A stretch of DNA of 64,000 bases from Ruegeria arenilitoris (GCF_013032445.1 NZ_WQCA01000002.1:310001-374000), one strand, 5' to 3'. Positions 44,763 through 54,390 are shown, numbered from the stretch's first letter. Made by a program: numbers and translations. Notes: a model not told the origin generated them from the letters alone.

Positions 44763-45698
44763 ATGGCAAAACCCTTAACATCGCATCGACCTGTACTGGC
44801 CGTGTCGCTGAAGCTCAGCGCGCTGGTGCTGTTCACCGCAATGCAGGCGCTGGTCAAAGCGTTGTCAGTCGACTTCCCGCCCGGAGAGATGGTGTTCTTC
44901 CGCTCGCTCTTTGCGGTTCCTGTGATCATCGGCTGGCTGGTCTACAGGGGAGAGCTGGCGCAAGGGTTGGTGGTCAAAAAACCCATGGGTCATTTCTGGC
45001 GCGGCGTTCTGGGTACCAGCGCCATGGGCCTGACCTTTACCGGCCTCAGCCTGCTGCCTTTGCCCGAGGTCACGGCAATTGGCTATGCCACGCCGATCTT
45101 CACCCTGATTCTGGCCGCGATCATGCTGGGCGAGCGTATCCGTATGATCCGCATCGGCGCGGTAGCCATCGGCCTGCTGGGGGTGCTGATCATGATCTGG
45201 CCTCGGCTGGGCGGCAACAACATGGACACCGCCGCCACCATCGGTGCGCTCTGCGTGCTGGCGGCGACCATGGCTCGGGCTTTCGTTCAGATCCACATCC
45301 GGCAACTGGTTCAAGTCGATCACCCTGCTGCGGTGGTCTTCTACTTCTCGATGACTGCCACGCTGCTGTCATCCCTAACAGCCTTTTGGGGCTGGACTAT
45401 GCCGACGTGGGAACAGGCTCTAATACTGGCCTGCATGGGGTTGATCGGCGGAGTGGCGCAAATCCTGGTGACCTCATCCTATCGTTTTGGACAGGCCTCG
45501 ATGTTAGCTCCTTACGATTACACCACCATGCTGTTTGCCATTGTCATCGGCTATGTGTGGTTCGATGAACTGCCGACGCTTGTCATGCTGGGCGGAGCGG
45601 TGTTAGTGATCGCAGGCAACGTGCTGGTCATCCTGCGGGAACGGCAATTGGGCGTCGATCGCGGCAAGGACAAGTCGGCACCCGACCCAAAGTCCTGA
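44763..45698 (+). CDS. EamA/DMT-family transporter
   Basis: A 311-residue membrane protein with ten predicted helices in two EamA repeats (for example LSLLPLPEVTAIGYATPIFT and LVTSSYRFGQASMLAPYDYT). It is probably an exporter or uptake protein for a small metabolite, unspecified. The ATG at 44763 is preferred to a TTG at 44727. It follows the HD gene by 32 bases. Confidence 0.88.
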   Translation: MAKPLTSHRPVLAVSLKLSALVLFTAMQALVKALSVDFPPGEMVFFRSLFAVPVIIGWLVYRGELAQGLVVKKPMGHFWRGVLGTSAMGLTFTGLSLLPLPEVTAIGYATPIFTLILAAIMLGERIRMIRIGAVAIGLLGVLIMIWPRLGGNNMDTAATIGALCVLAATMARAFVQIHIRQLVQVDHPAAVVFYFSMTATLLSSLTAFWGWTMPTWEQALILACMGLIGGVAQILVTSSYRFGQASMLAPYDYTTMLFAIVIGYVWFDELPTLVMLGGAVLVIAGNVLVILRERQLGVDRGKDKSAPDPKS

Positions 45699-45756
45699 TC
45701 TTTACCTTTGGCAAACTTCGCTTAGGTTGGGCGCAACATCAGGAAAGGTTCCGCCC

Positions 45757-46356
45757 ATGAGCGACGCACAAGATCACAAGGAAAAGATGCAGAAGGTGCA
45801 GGCCCAGCACCGTAAAAAAGTGTCCGAGGCCGTCGACCCTGAACGCGGGCTGGTTCTGATCAACACCGGTAAGGGCAAAGGCAAATCCTCGGCTGCCTTT
45901 GGCGTGGTGATCCGCGCGTTGGGTTGGGGCCAGAAGGTTGCCGTGGTGCAGTTCATCAAGGGAAAGTGGAAAACCGGCGAGCGCCGTTTTTTCGAGGAGC
46001 GTGATCTGGTGACCTGGCACACGATGGGCGAAGGCTTCACCTGGGACACGCAGGATCGCGAGCGTGACATCGCCGCAGCCAACGCCGCCTTTGACAAGGC
46101 CCGCGCGCTGATGGCCAGTGGGGAGTATGATCTGGTGGTTCTGGACGAGATAAACATCGCCCTGCGCTATGAATACCTGACGGTGGACCAGGTGATCGAC
46201 GGGCTGAATGAACGGTCCGACAAGACCAGCGTGTTCCTGACCGGCCGCGATGCCCCGCAGGCGCTGCGCGACTATGCTGACCTGGTTACCGAAATGACCG
46301 AAGAAAAGCACCCGTTCCAAGCTGGAATCAAAGCCCAGCGCGGCGTGGATTTCTAA
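45757..46356 (+). CDS. cobO: Cob(I)yrinic acid a,c-diamide adenosyltransferase CobO
   Basis: A 199-residue enzyme that adds the adenosyl group to corrinoids. The P-loop NTGKGKGKSSAAFGVVIRALG is typical of CobO/BtuR, with VVQFIKGKWKTGE and LVVLDEINIALRY further on. Start ATG 45757 follows AGGAAAGG. The neighbouring region shows no cobalamin riboswitch that I can recognise. It suggests the organism makes or salvages vitamin B12. Confidence 0.96.
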   Translation: MSDAQDHKEKMQKVQAQHRKKVSEAVDPERGLVLINTGKGKGKSSAAFGVVIRALGWGQKVAVVQFIKGKWKTGERRFFEERDLVTWHTMGEGFTWDTQDRERDIAAANAAFDKARALMASGEYDLVVLDEINIALRYEYLTVDQVIDGLNERSDKTSVFLTGRDAPQALRDYADLVTEMTEEKHPFQAGIKAQRGVDF

Positions 46357-46389
46357 GAAATAAGCTAGAACAGCCCCAATCCGTGGCTG

Positions 46390-46584
46390 TTACCGGTCCG
46401 GGTTTTCGTTGAGAAACCGAACGGAACCGCGCCGACTTGCAGCACTAGTCGGCAAGGTTTCGGGCGGGTCGCGTTCTGCTTTGGGTGTCTTGTCGACATA
46501 GGCGCAAAAATCATCGTCACAGCAACAGCCGCAAGCAGTGGCTGCCTCGTGCCGTGCCATGATTTCATCCAGCGGATCGCCCAT
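46390..46584 (-). CDS. Small Cys-rich hypothetical protein
   Basis: A 64-residue protein with five cysteines in CGCCCDDDFCAY, a possible metal-binding cluster, in an otherwise polar sequence. It is convergent with cobO. No family is recognised, and the reading frame could be spurious, although its Cys cluster and start (MGDPLDEIMARHEA) look protein-like. Confidence 0.45.
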   Translation of the reverse strand: MGDPLDEIMARHEAATACGCCCDDDFCAYVDKTPKAERDPPETLPTSAASRRGSVRFLNENPDR

Positions 46585-46732
46585 GTCTTACCCCGATCAT
46601 TCCTTTCCGAGGCGGTGGCAGGCCGTCACCTATTCATGCGCTAAGCCCGCAAACCGCCTCGAAACCCTGTGCCGGATGCTCGCACATCTGGCGTTGCCCA
46701 CTATCTGACTATTTTAGTCGGGAATTTCAAGG

Positions 46733-46772
46733 GCAAAAAAACCGCGCCCCAAATCAGTCCTTGGGGCGCGGT
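46733..46772 (-). terminator. Rho-independent terminator of phoD
   Basis: ACCGCGCCCCAA (46741-46752) and TTGGGGCGCGGT (46761-46772) form a perfect 12-bp stem. On the minus strand it is followed by a T-run (plus-strand A-run at 46735-46740), directly after the phoD stop. Confidence 0.9.
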
Positions 46773-46783
46773 GGGACGAACGA

Positions 46784-48352
46784 TCAGATTCCTTGCGGCT
46801 GCGGGTCCAGTGTGACCGACCACAGCTCGGTATCGGCGCGGTCCATCAGGCGCACAGTCATCTGCTGCGTTGCGCCGTCGATATCGACCAGACCAAAGAA
46901 CTGCAGGCCGGCGCTAGGGGGCAGGTTTGCGCCCTGTTCCTTGGTCGGCGCTTTGACGAACTTCACCTCTGGCCCAAATGTACCGTCCAGCGCGTTCGGG
47001 CCAAAAGTTCCGGCGTGAAGCGGGCCGGACACGAACTCCCAGAACGGTTCAAAATCCTGGAATTGCGCTTTGTTAGGGTCGTAGTAGTGCGCAGCCGTAT
47101 AGTGCACATCCGCCGTAAACCAGACCGTATTGGAGACCCCTTCTGTCTTGATGAAGCGCAGCAGATCGGCGATCTCCAACTCACGCCCCTTGGCAGAGCC
47201 GCTGTCGCCGTTCGAGATTGCCTCGGCCCCGGCCTGTTCCTTCCAGTTGTCCCAAACGATCAAACCGATCGGCATGTCCGAGGCGATCACTTTCCACGTG
47301 GCCTGTGAAGCAGCCAGTTCGCGTTTCAGCCAGGCCAGTTGCTCAGCGCCAAGAATGCGCGACTTGTCGGTGACTTCATCCTCCATCGATGCGCCGTTCG
47401 GCCCGCGATAGCTGCGCAGGTCCAGGAAGAACACGTCCAGCATCGGTCCGTATGAGATCTTTCGATACACGCGCCCCGGCTCGGCCGGCGTGATCCGCAG
47501 CGGAGTCATCTCGTGAAACGCACGTCTCGCACGAGATTGCAGCACATGCACAGATTTCTCGCTATAGCGGTCGTCCGAGATCAGATCCTTGGCATCCGAC
47601 CAGTTGTTCACAACCTCATGGTCATCCCACTGAAAGAAGGTCGGGCAAACAGCGTTCATCGCGCGCACATGCTCGTCCATCATGTTGTATTTCCACTGGG
47701 CGCGGAATTCGTCCAGCGTTTCGGCCACTTTACGTTTTTCGTCAATCAGCGTGGTGTTTTTCCAGATCAGCTGGCCGTCTTTTTCGACCTCATCCTGCAT
47801 CGGACCATCGGCATAAACCGTGTCGCCCGAGTGGATGAAGAAATCCGGACGATGCTGCACCATGGTCGCATAGGTACGCATCCCTTCATCATCAATACCC
47901 CAGCCCTGCCCCGCCGTGTCACCCGACCACGCAAAGCGAATGTTGCGACGCTCGGACGGTGCAGTACGGAATTGGCCAATAATAGGCTCTGATGTGACGT
48001 TGATATCGCTCAGATCAGCAGCCACGAAGCGGTAGAAGATATCCTGATCCGAGGGCAGCCCCTCGACCAGACGCTTCACCGCAAAATCGCTGTTCGGGAT
48101 GGCGTCCATCGGGGTCAACTGGCGGGCGTCGGCAAAGCTCTCGGTGGTCGACACCTCCATCATCACCCGCGCAGGGCGATCCGTGCGGGTCCAGATCATG
48201 CCCGAACTCATATCGACGTCGCCCGACTGCACGCCGTGGGTAAAGACGGGGCGGGATGAGGCGTGGCTGATCGCGGGCATGGACAACGACGCGGCAAAAG
48301 CAGTACTGCCAGCCAGAAAGGCGCGGCGATTGGGGCGAAGGATTCGGGTCAT
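46784..48352 (-). CDS. phoD: Alkaline phosphatase PhoD
   Basis: A 522-residue periplasmic phosphomonoesterase/diesterase. The Tat signal RPNRRAFLAGS (RR at residues 9-10) exports the folded protein. The metallophosphatase core shows RFAWSGDTAGQGWG, HSGDTVYADGPMQDEV, FFQWDDHEVVNNWSD and FTADVHYTAAHY. Marine Roseobacter cells use PhoD to obtain phosphate from organic phosphorus. A Pho box was not seen by eye upstream of 48352. Confidence 0.95.
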   Translation of the reverse strand: MTRILRPNRRAFLAGSTAFAASLSMPAISHASSRPVFTHGVQSGDVDMSSGMIWTRTDRPARVMMEVSTTESFADARQLTPMDAIPNSDFAVKRLVEGLPSDQDIFYRFVAADLSDINVTSEPIIGQFRTAPSERRNIRFAWSGDTAGQGWGIDDEGMRTYATMVQHRPDFFIHSGDTVYADGPMQDEVEKDGQLIWKNTTLIDEKRKVAETLDEFRAQWKYNMMDEHVRAMNAVCPTFFQWDDHEVVNNWSDAKDLISDDRYSEKSVHVLQSRARRAFHEMTPLRITPAEPGRVYRKISYGPMLDVFFLDLRSYRGPNGASMEDEVTDKSRILGAEQLAWLKRELAASQATWKVIASDMPIGLIVWDNWKEQAGAEAISNGDSGSAKGRELEIADLLRFIKTEGVSNTVWFTADVHYTAAHYYDPNKAQFQDFEPFWEFVSGPLHAGTFGPNALDGTFGPEVKFVKAPTKEQGANLPPSAGLQFFGLVDIDGATQQMTVRLMDRADTELWSVTLDPQPQGI

Positions 48353-48485
48353 AGGAGCTCTCCTGTCTGATGGCCCTTGTGGGCCACGCGATTGGTGAGC
48401 GGCAGTGAGCCGCCTGTTTGTAAAACAAGCGGCTCAGATTCTTGAAAGTATCACGATGAAATTGTGACACTTGTGGATAACTTAC

Positions 48486-48851
48486 TCAGACGGCAACACT
48501 CTGTTCCGGCGTGCTGAGCGAAATGACGGCGACCACCGCCGCGCCGTTCAGCCAATAGTATATCGCATCCAGCCCCGAGAACCCAAACAGGCTGGGCGCG
48601 GCCAGAAACGCGACGCCGACCAGCAGATCGACGGCCAAATGGACCTTGTAGGGCAGCACCCGCCAGATGCCGAGGTGGTGATCGGTCAGCACGGTCAGCA
48701 CAAAGGCCGCGACCCCTGTTACCACAGACAGCCACAGGGCCATCGGGTTGGATTGCCCCAGCCCCAGTACAAAGGGCAGTCCCATCAGTGCAAAGGCAAC
48801 CGGGTAGTCCAGATAGGCGTGAATGGAGCGGGTAACGAAACGAACAGACAT
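48486..48851 (-). CDS. SPW-repeat-like membrane protein
   Basis: A 121-residue protein with four hydrophobic helices, for example AFALMGLPFVLGLGQSNPM and VHLAVDLLVGVAFLAAPSLF. It resembles small SPW-repeat proteins of unknown function. The gene is on the same strand as, and 109 bases downstream of, the AraC regulator gene and may be controlled by it. Confidence 0.6.
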   Translation of the reverse strand: MSVRFVTRSIHAYLDYPVAFALMGLPFVLGLGQSNPMALWLSVVTGVAAFVLTVLTDHHLGIWRVLPYKVHLAVDLLVGVAFLAAPSLFGFSGLDAIYYWLNGAAVVAVISLSTPEQSVAV

Positions 48852-48960
48852 TGTTATTTCCTTTCCTTGCTTGGCATGATCCCAAATTAGGAAAGGGTGT
48901 TCGGACGTTTAACTCCGGATCGTTCGTGAAATCTTGCAGATCGTTCAGAACCGGGTTTGA

Positions 48961-49911
48961 TCAGTGCATCGACCGATAGGCCGCCGGGGACAAGCCGATC
49001 TGCTTTTTAAACACGCGCGAAAACGCGGCCTCGGAGGCATAGCCGACCTCGGCCGCCGCATCCGCCACGTTCCAGCGGGCCTCAGTCAGACCGTGGCAGG
49101 CGATCTGCATCCGCCAGTCGGTCAGGTATTGCATCGGCGTGGTGCCCATCTTCTCGACAAAGAGCTGCGCGAAAGCGGTGCGCGACATTCCGGCCTCACG
49201 GGCCAGCGTCTCGACACTCCACTCTTGCGCCGGAGACTGATGAAAAGCGGTCAGCGCGCGGGAAATGCGGGGGTCTGCAAACCCGGCCAAAGCGGACTCG
49301 CTGGGGCTTTGATGTTCCAAATGGGCGCGGATGGCTTGCGCAAACAACACTTCGGACAGTTTCAACGCGATCAGGTCTCCGCCGATGCGGGCGCCGCTGA
49401 CCTCCGACCCGATCATGCGCAGGGTGGCCTCGATCCAGGCCCCGGCCTCCTCTCCGTAGTTTTCGATCAGAATGTAAGGCGGCAAGCGGTCGATTAGCAT
49501 ATGTCCGGTCCCTTGCCGCCCCGGCGGTCCGGTGAACGAAAAATGACCGCAGATCAGTTGGGTGTCGCGGCTCTTGTCCTCCCCGCCATAAATCAGCACG
49601 CCATCGCCCTGATATCCGGCTTCGTCCAACACCTGCTCAAGCGGCAGCGCGTCCGTCGGTTTGACCTCGTTGCACAGCAAGGCATGGGCCGCGCCATGCG
49701 GGATCAGGATCAGGTCACCTTGCTTCAAACGCAAGGTTTCACCTGTGTTAGAGACTGACACCTTCAGCTCACCCCGTTGAACGAAGTGAAACCGAGCCAC
49801 GTTTTCGAAGGCAGGGACCTGAACGCCAAAGGGCGGCGTGAAAGAGGTACGGAAATAGAATGTGCCGCGCAGAGACAGGCGGGTGAGGATATCGCTGAGC
49901 AGGTCCAACAT
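48961..49911 (-). CDS. AraC-family transcriptional regulator
   Basis: A 316-residue regulator. The N-terminal half is a cupin-type effector domain (FHFVQRGELKVSV, LILIPHGAAHAL). The C-terminal half is the double helix-turn-helix: WSVETLAREAGMSRTAFAQL and VADAAAEVGYASEAAFSRVF, then GLSPAAYR. It resembles cupin_6/AraC proteins that control small stress or redox genes. The SPW-like gene lies downstream. Confidence 0.92.
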   Translation of the reverse strand: MLDLLSDILTRLSLRGTFYFRTSFTPPFGVQVPAFENVARFHFVQRGELKVSVSNTGETLRLKQGDLILIPHGAAHALLCNEVKPTDALPLEQVLDEAGYQGDGVLIYGGEDKSRDTQLICGHFSFTGPPGRQGTGHMLIDRLPPYILIENYGEEAGAWIEATLRMIGSEVSGARIGGDLIALKLSEVLFAQAIRAHLEHQSPSESALAGFADPRISRALTAFHQSPAQEWSVETLAREAGMSRTAFAQLFVEKMGTTPMQYLTDWRMQIACHGLTEARWNVADAAAEVGYASEAAFSRVFKKQIGLSPAAYRSMH

Positions 49912-49990
49912 GGGGTAAACCTAACCCCGACGGCGCATTCGTCCAGCCACCTGAACGATCTGCACAAAATCTTGAACGGCAGGCAAAGAA

Positions 49991-50013
49991 AACCCCCGCT
50001 CTTGGCGGGGGTT
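49991..50013 (-). terminator. Terminator of ilvE
   Basis: AACCCCCGC (49991-49999) and GCGGGGGTT (50005-50013) form a 9-bp stem with a 5-base loop, followed on the minus strand by TTCTTT. Confidence 0.8.
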
Positions 50014-50036
50014 CCAGAAAACGTCGGTCGCTTGGG

Positions 50037-50903
50037 TCAGGCGCGGACCAGTGCCTCATACTCGGACGCGATCTCGCGGGTCAGGTCTCCGACCTCGAAG
50101 GTATAATCGCCGATCTGCCCGACCGGAGTGACCTCGGCCGCGGTGCCGGTCAGCCAGCACTGTTCGAAATCGGCCATCTCTTCGGGCTTGATGCGGCGTT
50201 CGTGGACGGTGATGCCTTTGTCTTTCAGCATCTGTATTACGGTCTGGCGGGTGATACCGTTCAGGAAGCAATCGGCCAGAGGGGTATGCACCTCACCATC
50301 CTTGACGAAGAAGACGTTGGCGCCGGTCGCTTCGGCCACGTAGCCGCGCCAGTCCATGAACAGCGCGTCCGAGCAGCCCTTGGCCTCAGCCTTGTGCTTG
50401 GAAATGGTGCAGATCATGTAAAGACCCGCCGCCTTGGCGTGGACCGGGATGGTTTCGGGGCTGGGGCGTTTCCATTCCGCGATATCCAGCTTGGCGCCCT
50501 GCATCTTGGCGTCGCCGTAATAGGCCCCCCACGGCCAGACAGCCACGGCCATCCGCACCGGGTTCTTGGCCGATGCGACACCCATATCTTCGCCCGAGCC
50601 GCGCCAGACCAGCGCACGCACATAGGCGTCCTGCAACCCGCTGGCTTTCAGGGCTTCTTCCTTGGCGGCCTCGATCTCATCCACCGAATAGGGCATCGGC
50701 ATGTCCAGTGCCTCGGCCGAGGCGATCAGACGCTCCGAATGCTCGCGGCTTTTGAAAATCTTGCCGTTATAGGCGCGCTCGCCCTCGAATACCGAGGACG
50801 CATAGTGCATCGCATGGGTCAGGATGTGCACATTGGCCTCGCGCCAGGGCACAAGTTTGCCATCCAACCAGATGGTGCCGTCACGATCATCATACCCCGC
50901 CAT
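50037..50903 (-). CDS. ilvE: Branched-chain amino acid aminotransferase IlvE
   Basis: A class IV PLP aminotransferase of 288 residues from ATG 50903 (MAGYDDRDGTIWLDGK); an ATG at 50948 would add 15 residues. It interconverts leucine, isoleucine and valine with their keto acids. The fold marks are HAMHYASSVFEGERAYNG and the C-terminal FLNGITRQTVIQMLKD, with GTAAEVTPVGQI as the PLP phosphate loop. The gene is divergent from petP-petR, 147 bases apart. Confidence 0.93.
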   Translation of the reverse strand: MAGYDDRDGTIWLDGKLVPWREANVHILTHAMHYASSVFEGERAYNGKIFKSREHSERLIASAEALDMPMPYSVDEIEAAKEEALKASGLQDAYVRALVWRGSGEDMGVASAKNPVRMAVAVWPWGAYYGDAKMQGAKLDIAEWKRPSPETIPVHAKAAGLYMICTISKHKAEAKGCSDALFMDWRGYVAEATGANVFFVKDGEVHTPLADCFLNGITRQTVIQMLKDKGITVHERRIKPEEMADFEQCWLTGTAAEVTPVGQIGDYTFEVGDLTREIASEYEALVRA

Positions 50904-51062
50904 GCGAAACCTCCAGCCTTGGGTTGAATTTTCCGATTGTTGCGCCAATTAAGTCCGATGCGGACATAAAGTTGCGCAGAAACTGCGATTCGATACCTGT
51001 CCACTCTTGGAATGTCAACAACGCTGACATAAACTTGGAACGAGTAACGAATGAGGCATACT

Positions 51063-51575
51063 ATGTCGGATACGCGTCCCGCCCAAGTCTTTGGCGGTGA
51101 AAGCTTGTTGTTTTTAACCGACGAACAGCTTCGGCAGGGGATCGAGGCGATGTTTTTCGCATATCGCGGTTTCACCGCGGACCCCGATCGCATTTTGACG
51201 CAGATGGCTTATGGCCGGGCGCATCACCGGGCGATTCATTTCATCAACCGCGCGCCGGGCACCACGGTGAACAACTTGCTGGCCATTCTTGGGGTGACAA
51301 AGCAGTCTCTGAACCGGGTGCTGCGGACTCTGATTGAGGACGGTCTGGTCGAAAGCCGCGTGGGTACGGTGGACAAGCGCGAACGGCATTTGTTTCTGAC
51401 CGAAAAGGGCAAGGCGCTAGAGGCCAAGCTGTCCGAGGCCCAGCGCGTGCGGATGCGTGCAGCATATAAGGACGCGGGCCCCGAGGCCGTGTCAGGATTT
51501 CGTAAAGTGCTTGAAGCGATGATGGATACTGATATGCGTCATGCTTACACGAAACTGCGGGATACCACCTCATGA
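51063..51575 (+). CDS. petP: MarR-family regulator, PetP-like
   Basis: A 170-residue winged helix protein of the MarR family (start ATG 51063; an ATG at 51051 is in frame). The winged helix reads NNLLAILGVTKQSLNRVLRT and DGLVESRVGTVDKRERHLFL. It overlaps the next gene (ATGA at 51572). In R. capsulatus the MarR-like PetP and OmpR-like PetR are encoded next to the bc1 genes and affect their expression. Here the pair lies about 10.5 kb from petABC. The name rests on the pairing and order; a different regulator is possible. Confidence 0.75.
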   Translation: MSDTRPAQVFGGESLLFLTDEQLRQGIEAMFFAYRGFTADPDRILTQMAYGRAHHRAIHFINRAPGTTVNNLLAILGVTKQSLNRVLRTLIEDGLVESRVGTVDKRERHLFLTEKGKALEAKLSEAQRVRMRAAYKDAGPEAVSGFRKVLEAMMDTDMRHAYTKLRDTTS

Positions 51576-52273
51576 GCGAAATGGACGCCCATCTGCTGAT
51601 CGTTGACGACGATGAGCGTATTCGTGATCTGCTCAAGAAGTTTCTGATGCGGAGCGGTTTTCTGGTCACCGCTGCCCGGGATGCGGCACACGCAAGGCGG
51701 GTGTTGTCGGGGCTGGATTTCGACATGATCGTGCTGGACGTGATGATGCCCGGTGAAGATGGCGTGAGCCTGACCCGAACGCTGCGCGAAACCCATACCA
51801 CGCCGATCCTTCTGCTGACCGCACGCGGCGAGACCGAGCACCGGATCGCCGGGCTTGAAGCCGGAGCGGATGACTACCTTGCCAAGCCGTTTGAGCCGAA
51901 AGAGCTGCTGCTGCGGATCAATGCGATCCTGCGGCGGATGCCGGAAACGCCGGCGCAGGACACAGCGACCAAGATTCTGAACCTCGGACCAATCCGGTAT
52001 GACGTGGAACGCGGCGAAATGTGGCAGGGCGAAGAGCCCGTGCGCCTGACCGCAACCGAGAGCCAGTTGATGAAGATTTTCTCGGCCCAGCCGGGGGAGC
52101 CGATCAGCCGTGCCAAATTGGTTGAGGATCTGGGCCGCGATAAGGGGCAGGCGCAGGAGCGCGCGGTGGACGTCCAGATCACCCGCCTGCGACGCAAGAT
52201 TGAACAAGACCCGAAGCAACCTCGGTATCTGCAAACAGTGCGCGGCGCCGGATATATGCTGGCACCGGATTGA
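51572..52273 (+). CDS. petR: OmpR-family response regulator, PetR-like
   Basis: A 233-residue response regulator. The receiver has the acidic pocket VDDDE (11-15), the phosphoacceptor D56 (VLDVMMPG) and K105 (LAKPFEP). The C-terminal winged helix reads LMKIFSAQPGEPISRAKLVE and AVDVQITRLRRKIE. No histidine kinase gene is next to it, so it is an orphan regulator as described for PetR. The start overlaps the petP stop. Confidence 0.85.
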   Translation: MSEMDAHLLIVDDDERIRDLLKKFLMRSGFLVTAARDAAHARRVLSGLDFDMIVLDVMMPGEDGVSLTRTLRETHTTPILLLTARGETEHRIAGLEAGADDYLAKPFEPKELLLRINAILRRMPETPAQDTATKILNLGPIRYDVERGEMWQGEEPVRLTATESQLMKIFSAQPGEPISRAKLVEDLGRDKGQAQERAVDVQITRLRRKIEQDPKQPRYLQTVRGAGYMLAPD

Positions 52274-52341
52274 TTTGGCCGCTGCGCGGCGATTTTATGC
52301 CTTCGGCGAGGATTTTTTAGCCAGATGAACAGGGGATTCCG

Positions 52342-53268
52342 ATGAAAACTGCCCTTCTGACTCATGCGGATTGTTTGGGGCATGTGACGCCGGACGGGCA
52401 TCCGGAACGGGTGGCGCGTTTGGAGCACATCCTGCACGCGCTGGAATCGCTGGACCTGAACCGGGTGACGGCCCCATTGGCGGCGGATGACGATCTGTTG
52501 CGGGTGCATCCGGAAAGCTACATCCGCGATATTCGCAGCGCCCGCCCGGCGGAGGGGTTTGCCCAAATCGACGGGGACACGTTCATGTCTCTGGGTTCGG
52601 TCGATGCGGCCTATCGCGCCGCCGGGGCTGTGGTGCGGGCAGTGGATATGGTGCTGGGCGGCGAGGCTCCGAATGCGTTTTGTGCCATCCGCCCGCCAGG
52701 GCATCATGCCGAGACCGACACCGCCATGGGATTCTGCCTGTTTGGCAATGCGGCGCTGGCGGCGAAACATGCGTTGGATCATCATGGATTGAAGCGGGTC
52801 GCGGTGGTGGATTTCGACGTGCATCACGGCAATGGCACTCAGGACCTGCTGTGGGAAGAGAAGCGCGCCCTGGTTATCACCAGCCAACAGATGCCATTGT
52901 GGCCCGGATCCGGACGTCCGGACGAGACCGGTGCTTTTGAGACTGTTCTGAACATCCCTCTGTCGCCGGGCACTGGCGGGGCGGAGATGCGCGCGGCTTA
53001 TGAAACACAAGCCTTCCCGCGTCTGCGGGCTTTCAAGCCTGAACTGATCATCATCTCAGCCGGGTTCGACGCGCATCAGGACGATCCTCTGGCCAATCTG
53101 AACTGGTCCACCGGCGACTTTGCTTGGGTCACTGCCGAGCTGTGCAAGATCGCTGATGAGCTGTGTGGGGGACGTATCGTCTCGACTCTGGAAGGCGGGT
53201 ATGATCTGAACGCACTGGCCGAGGCCACCCGCGCCCATGTGGAAGAATTGATGAAGGCAGCCCGATGA
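52342..53268 (+). CDS. Histone deacetylase-family (acetoin/acetylpolyamine amidohydrolase-like) protein
   Basis: A 308-residue zinc amidohydrolase. It has the family marks HPERVARLEHI, RPPGHHAE, DFDVHHGNGTQ and SAGFDAHQDDPL, with the catalytic His-Asp-zinc ligands intact. The start is MKTALLTHADCLG at ATG 52342. It is the first gene of a likely operon with xseB, ispA and dxs. Its substrate (acetyl-polyamine or an acetylated protein) is unknown, though the link to isoprenoid genes is common in Rhodobacterales. Confidence 0.9.
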   Translation: MKTALLTHADCLGHVTPDGHPERVARLEHILHALESLDLNRVTAPLAADDDLLRVHPESYIRDIRSARPAEGFAQIDGDTFMSLGSVDAAYRAAGAVVRAVDMVLGGEAPNAFCAIRPPGHHAETDTAMGFCLFGNAALAAKHALDHHGLKRVAVVDFDVHHGNGTQDLLWEEKRALVITSQQMPLWPGSGRPDETGAFETVLNIPLSPGTGGAEMRAAYETQAFPRLRAFKPELIIISAGFDAHQDDPLANLNWSTGDFAWVTAELCKIADELCGGRIVSTLEGGYDLNALAEATRAHVEELMKAAR

Positions 53269-53507
53269 CCGATACCCCCGTTGATCAGATGACATTCGAA
53301 CAGGCGATGAAAGAGCTTGAGGCCGTGGTCGGCCAGCTGGAGCGCGGCGACGTGGCGCTGGACCAGTCGATTGCGCTGTATGAGCGCGGGGCTGCGTTGA
53401 AAAAACGGTGCGAGGATGAGCTGAAAAGGGCCGAGGAAAAAGTGGCTGCGATCACTCTCGACGCCAATGGTCAACCGACCGGGACGACGCCTGTCGAAGG
53501 TCAGTAA
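53265..53507 (+). CDS. xseB: Exodeoxyribonuclease VII small subunit XseB
   Basis: An 80-residue subunit with the typical pattern FEQAMKELEAVVGQLERGDV and ALYERGAALKKRCEDEL. It assembles with XseA to degrade single-stranded DNA. The ATG overlaps the stop of the deacetylase gene, and the stop is directly followed by the ispA ATG. xseB-ispA-dxs is a common order. Confidence 0.95.
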   Translation: MTDTPVDQMTFEQAMKELEAVVGQLERGDVALDQSIALYERGAALKKRCEDELKRAEEKVAAITLDANGQPTGTTPVEGQ

Positions 53508-54374
53508 ATGTTTCGCGAAAAGCTAGCGCAGGATGCGGCGCGGATTCAGGACCAATTCGATCTGGTTCTGGGCGCGCTGGACGATCTGGATGTGACCCGA
53601 GCGATGGCCTATGCCACCGAAGGCGGCAAGCGGCTGCGCGGGTTTCTGGTGCTGGAAAGCGCGCGCCTGCATGGCGTGGACGCGGGCCGTGCGATCTGGC
53701 CTGCGACGGGGATTGAGGCGCTGCACGCCTATTCACTGGTGCATGACGACCTGCCCTGCATGGATGACGATGACCTGCGGCGCGGGCGTCCGACCGTGCA
53801 TGTGAAATGGGACGAAGGCACCGCCGTTTTGGCGGGTGATGCGTTGCAGACGCTGGCCTTTGAGCTGTGTACCCGGCCCGAGGTCGGCACTGCCGAAGTC
53901 CGCGCGGACCTGGCCCTGACACTGGCCAAAGCCAGCGGGTCGCAAGGTATGGTGCTGGGTCAGGCGCTGGATATTGCGGCGGAATCGGCGGAGGCTCCGC
54001 TGACGCTGGAGGAAATCACGCGCTTGCAAGCGGGCAAAACCGGGGCTTTGATCGAATGGTCGGCTTGTGCGGGGGCTCGGCTGGCGCAGACCGATCCGGA
54101 CCCCTTGCGCCAATATGCCCAAGCCCTTGGGCTTGCTTTTCAGATCGCGGATGACATCCTTGATGTGGAAGGTGATGCCGAAAAGGCCGGAAAACGACTG
54201 CAAAAGGATGCCGAGGCTGGCAAAGCCACGTTTGTATCCTTGCTGGGTCTGGCTGCGGCCAAGGCCCGCGCTGTAGAGCTGATCGATCTGGCCTGCGCTG
54301 CGCTGGATGGGTACGGTGCTTCGGCTGAAACCTTGAAGGACGCCGCCCGCTTCGTTATTGCCCGGGACAGCTAA
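53508..54374 (+). CDS. ispA: Farnesyl diphosphate synthase IspA
   Basis: A 288-residue polyprenyl synthase that makes farnesyl diphosphate from isopentenyl and dimethylallyl diphosphate. The Asp-rich motifs are [15 protein letters not shown] and the second, [12 protein letters not shown]. The start is TAAATG right after xseB. Its product feeds quinone, carotenoid and other isoprenoid pathways along with dxs. Confidence 0.95.
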   Translation: MFREKLAQDAARIQDQFDLVLGALDDLDVTRAMAYATEGGKRLRGFLVLESARLHGVDAGRAIWPATGIEALHAYSLVHDDLPCMDDDDLRRGRPTVHVKWDEGTAVLAGDALQTLAFELCTRPEVGTAEVRADLALTLAKASGSQGMVLGQALDIAAESAEAPLTLEEITRLQAGKTGALIEWSACAGARLAQTDPDPLRQYAQALGLAFQIADDILDVEGDAEKAGKRLQKDAEAGKATFVSLLGLAAAKARAVELIDLACAALDGYGASAETLKDAARFVIARDS

Positions 54375-54390
54375 GCCAGGAACGCGCCAA

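Noticed and set aside
46585-46760. Possible cobalamin riboswitch near cobO
   Set aside because: Some GCC-rich segments suggested it, but the conserved B12-box sequence is not present on either strand.
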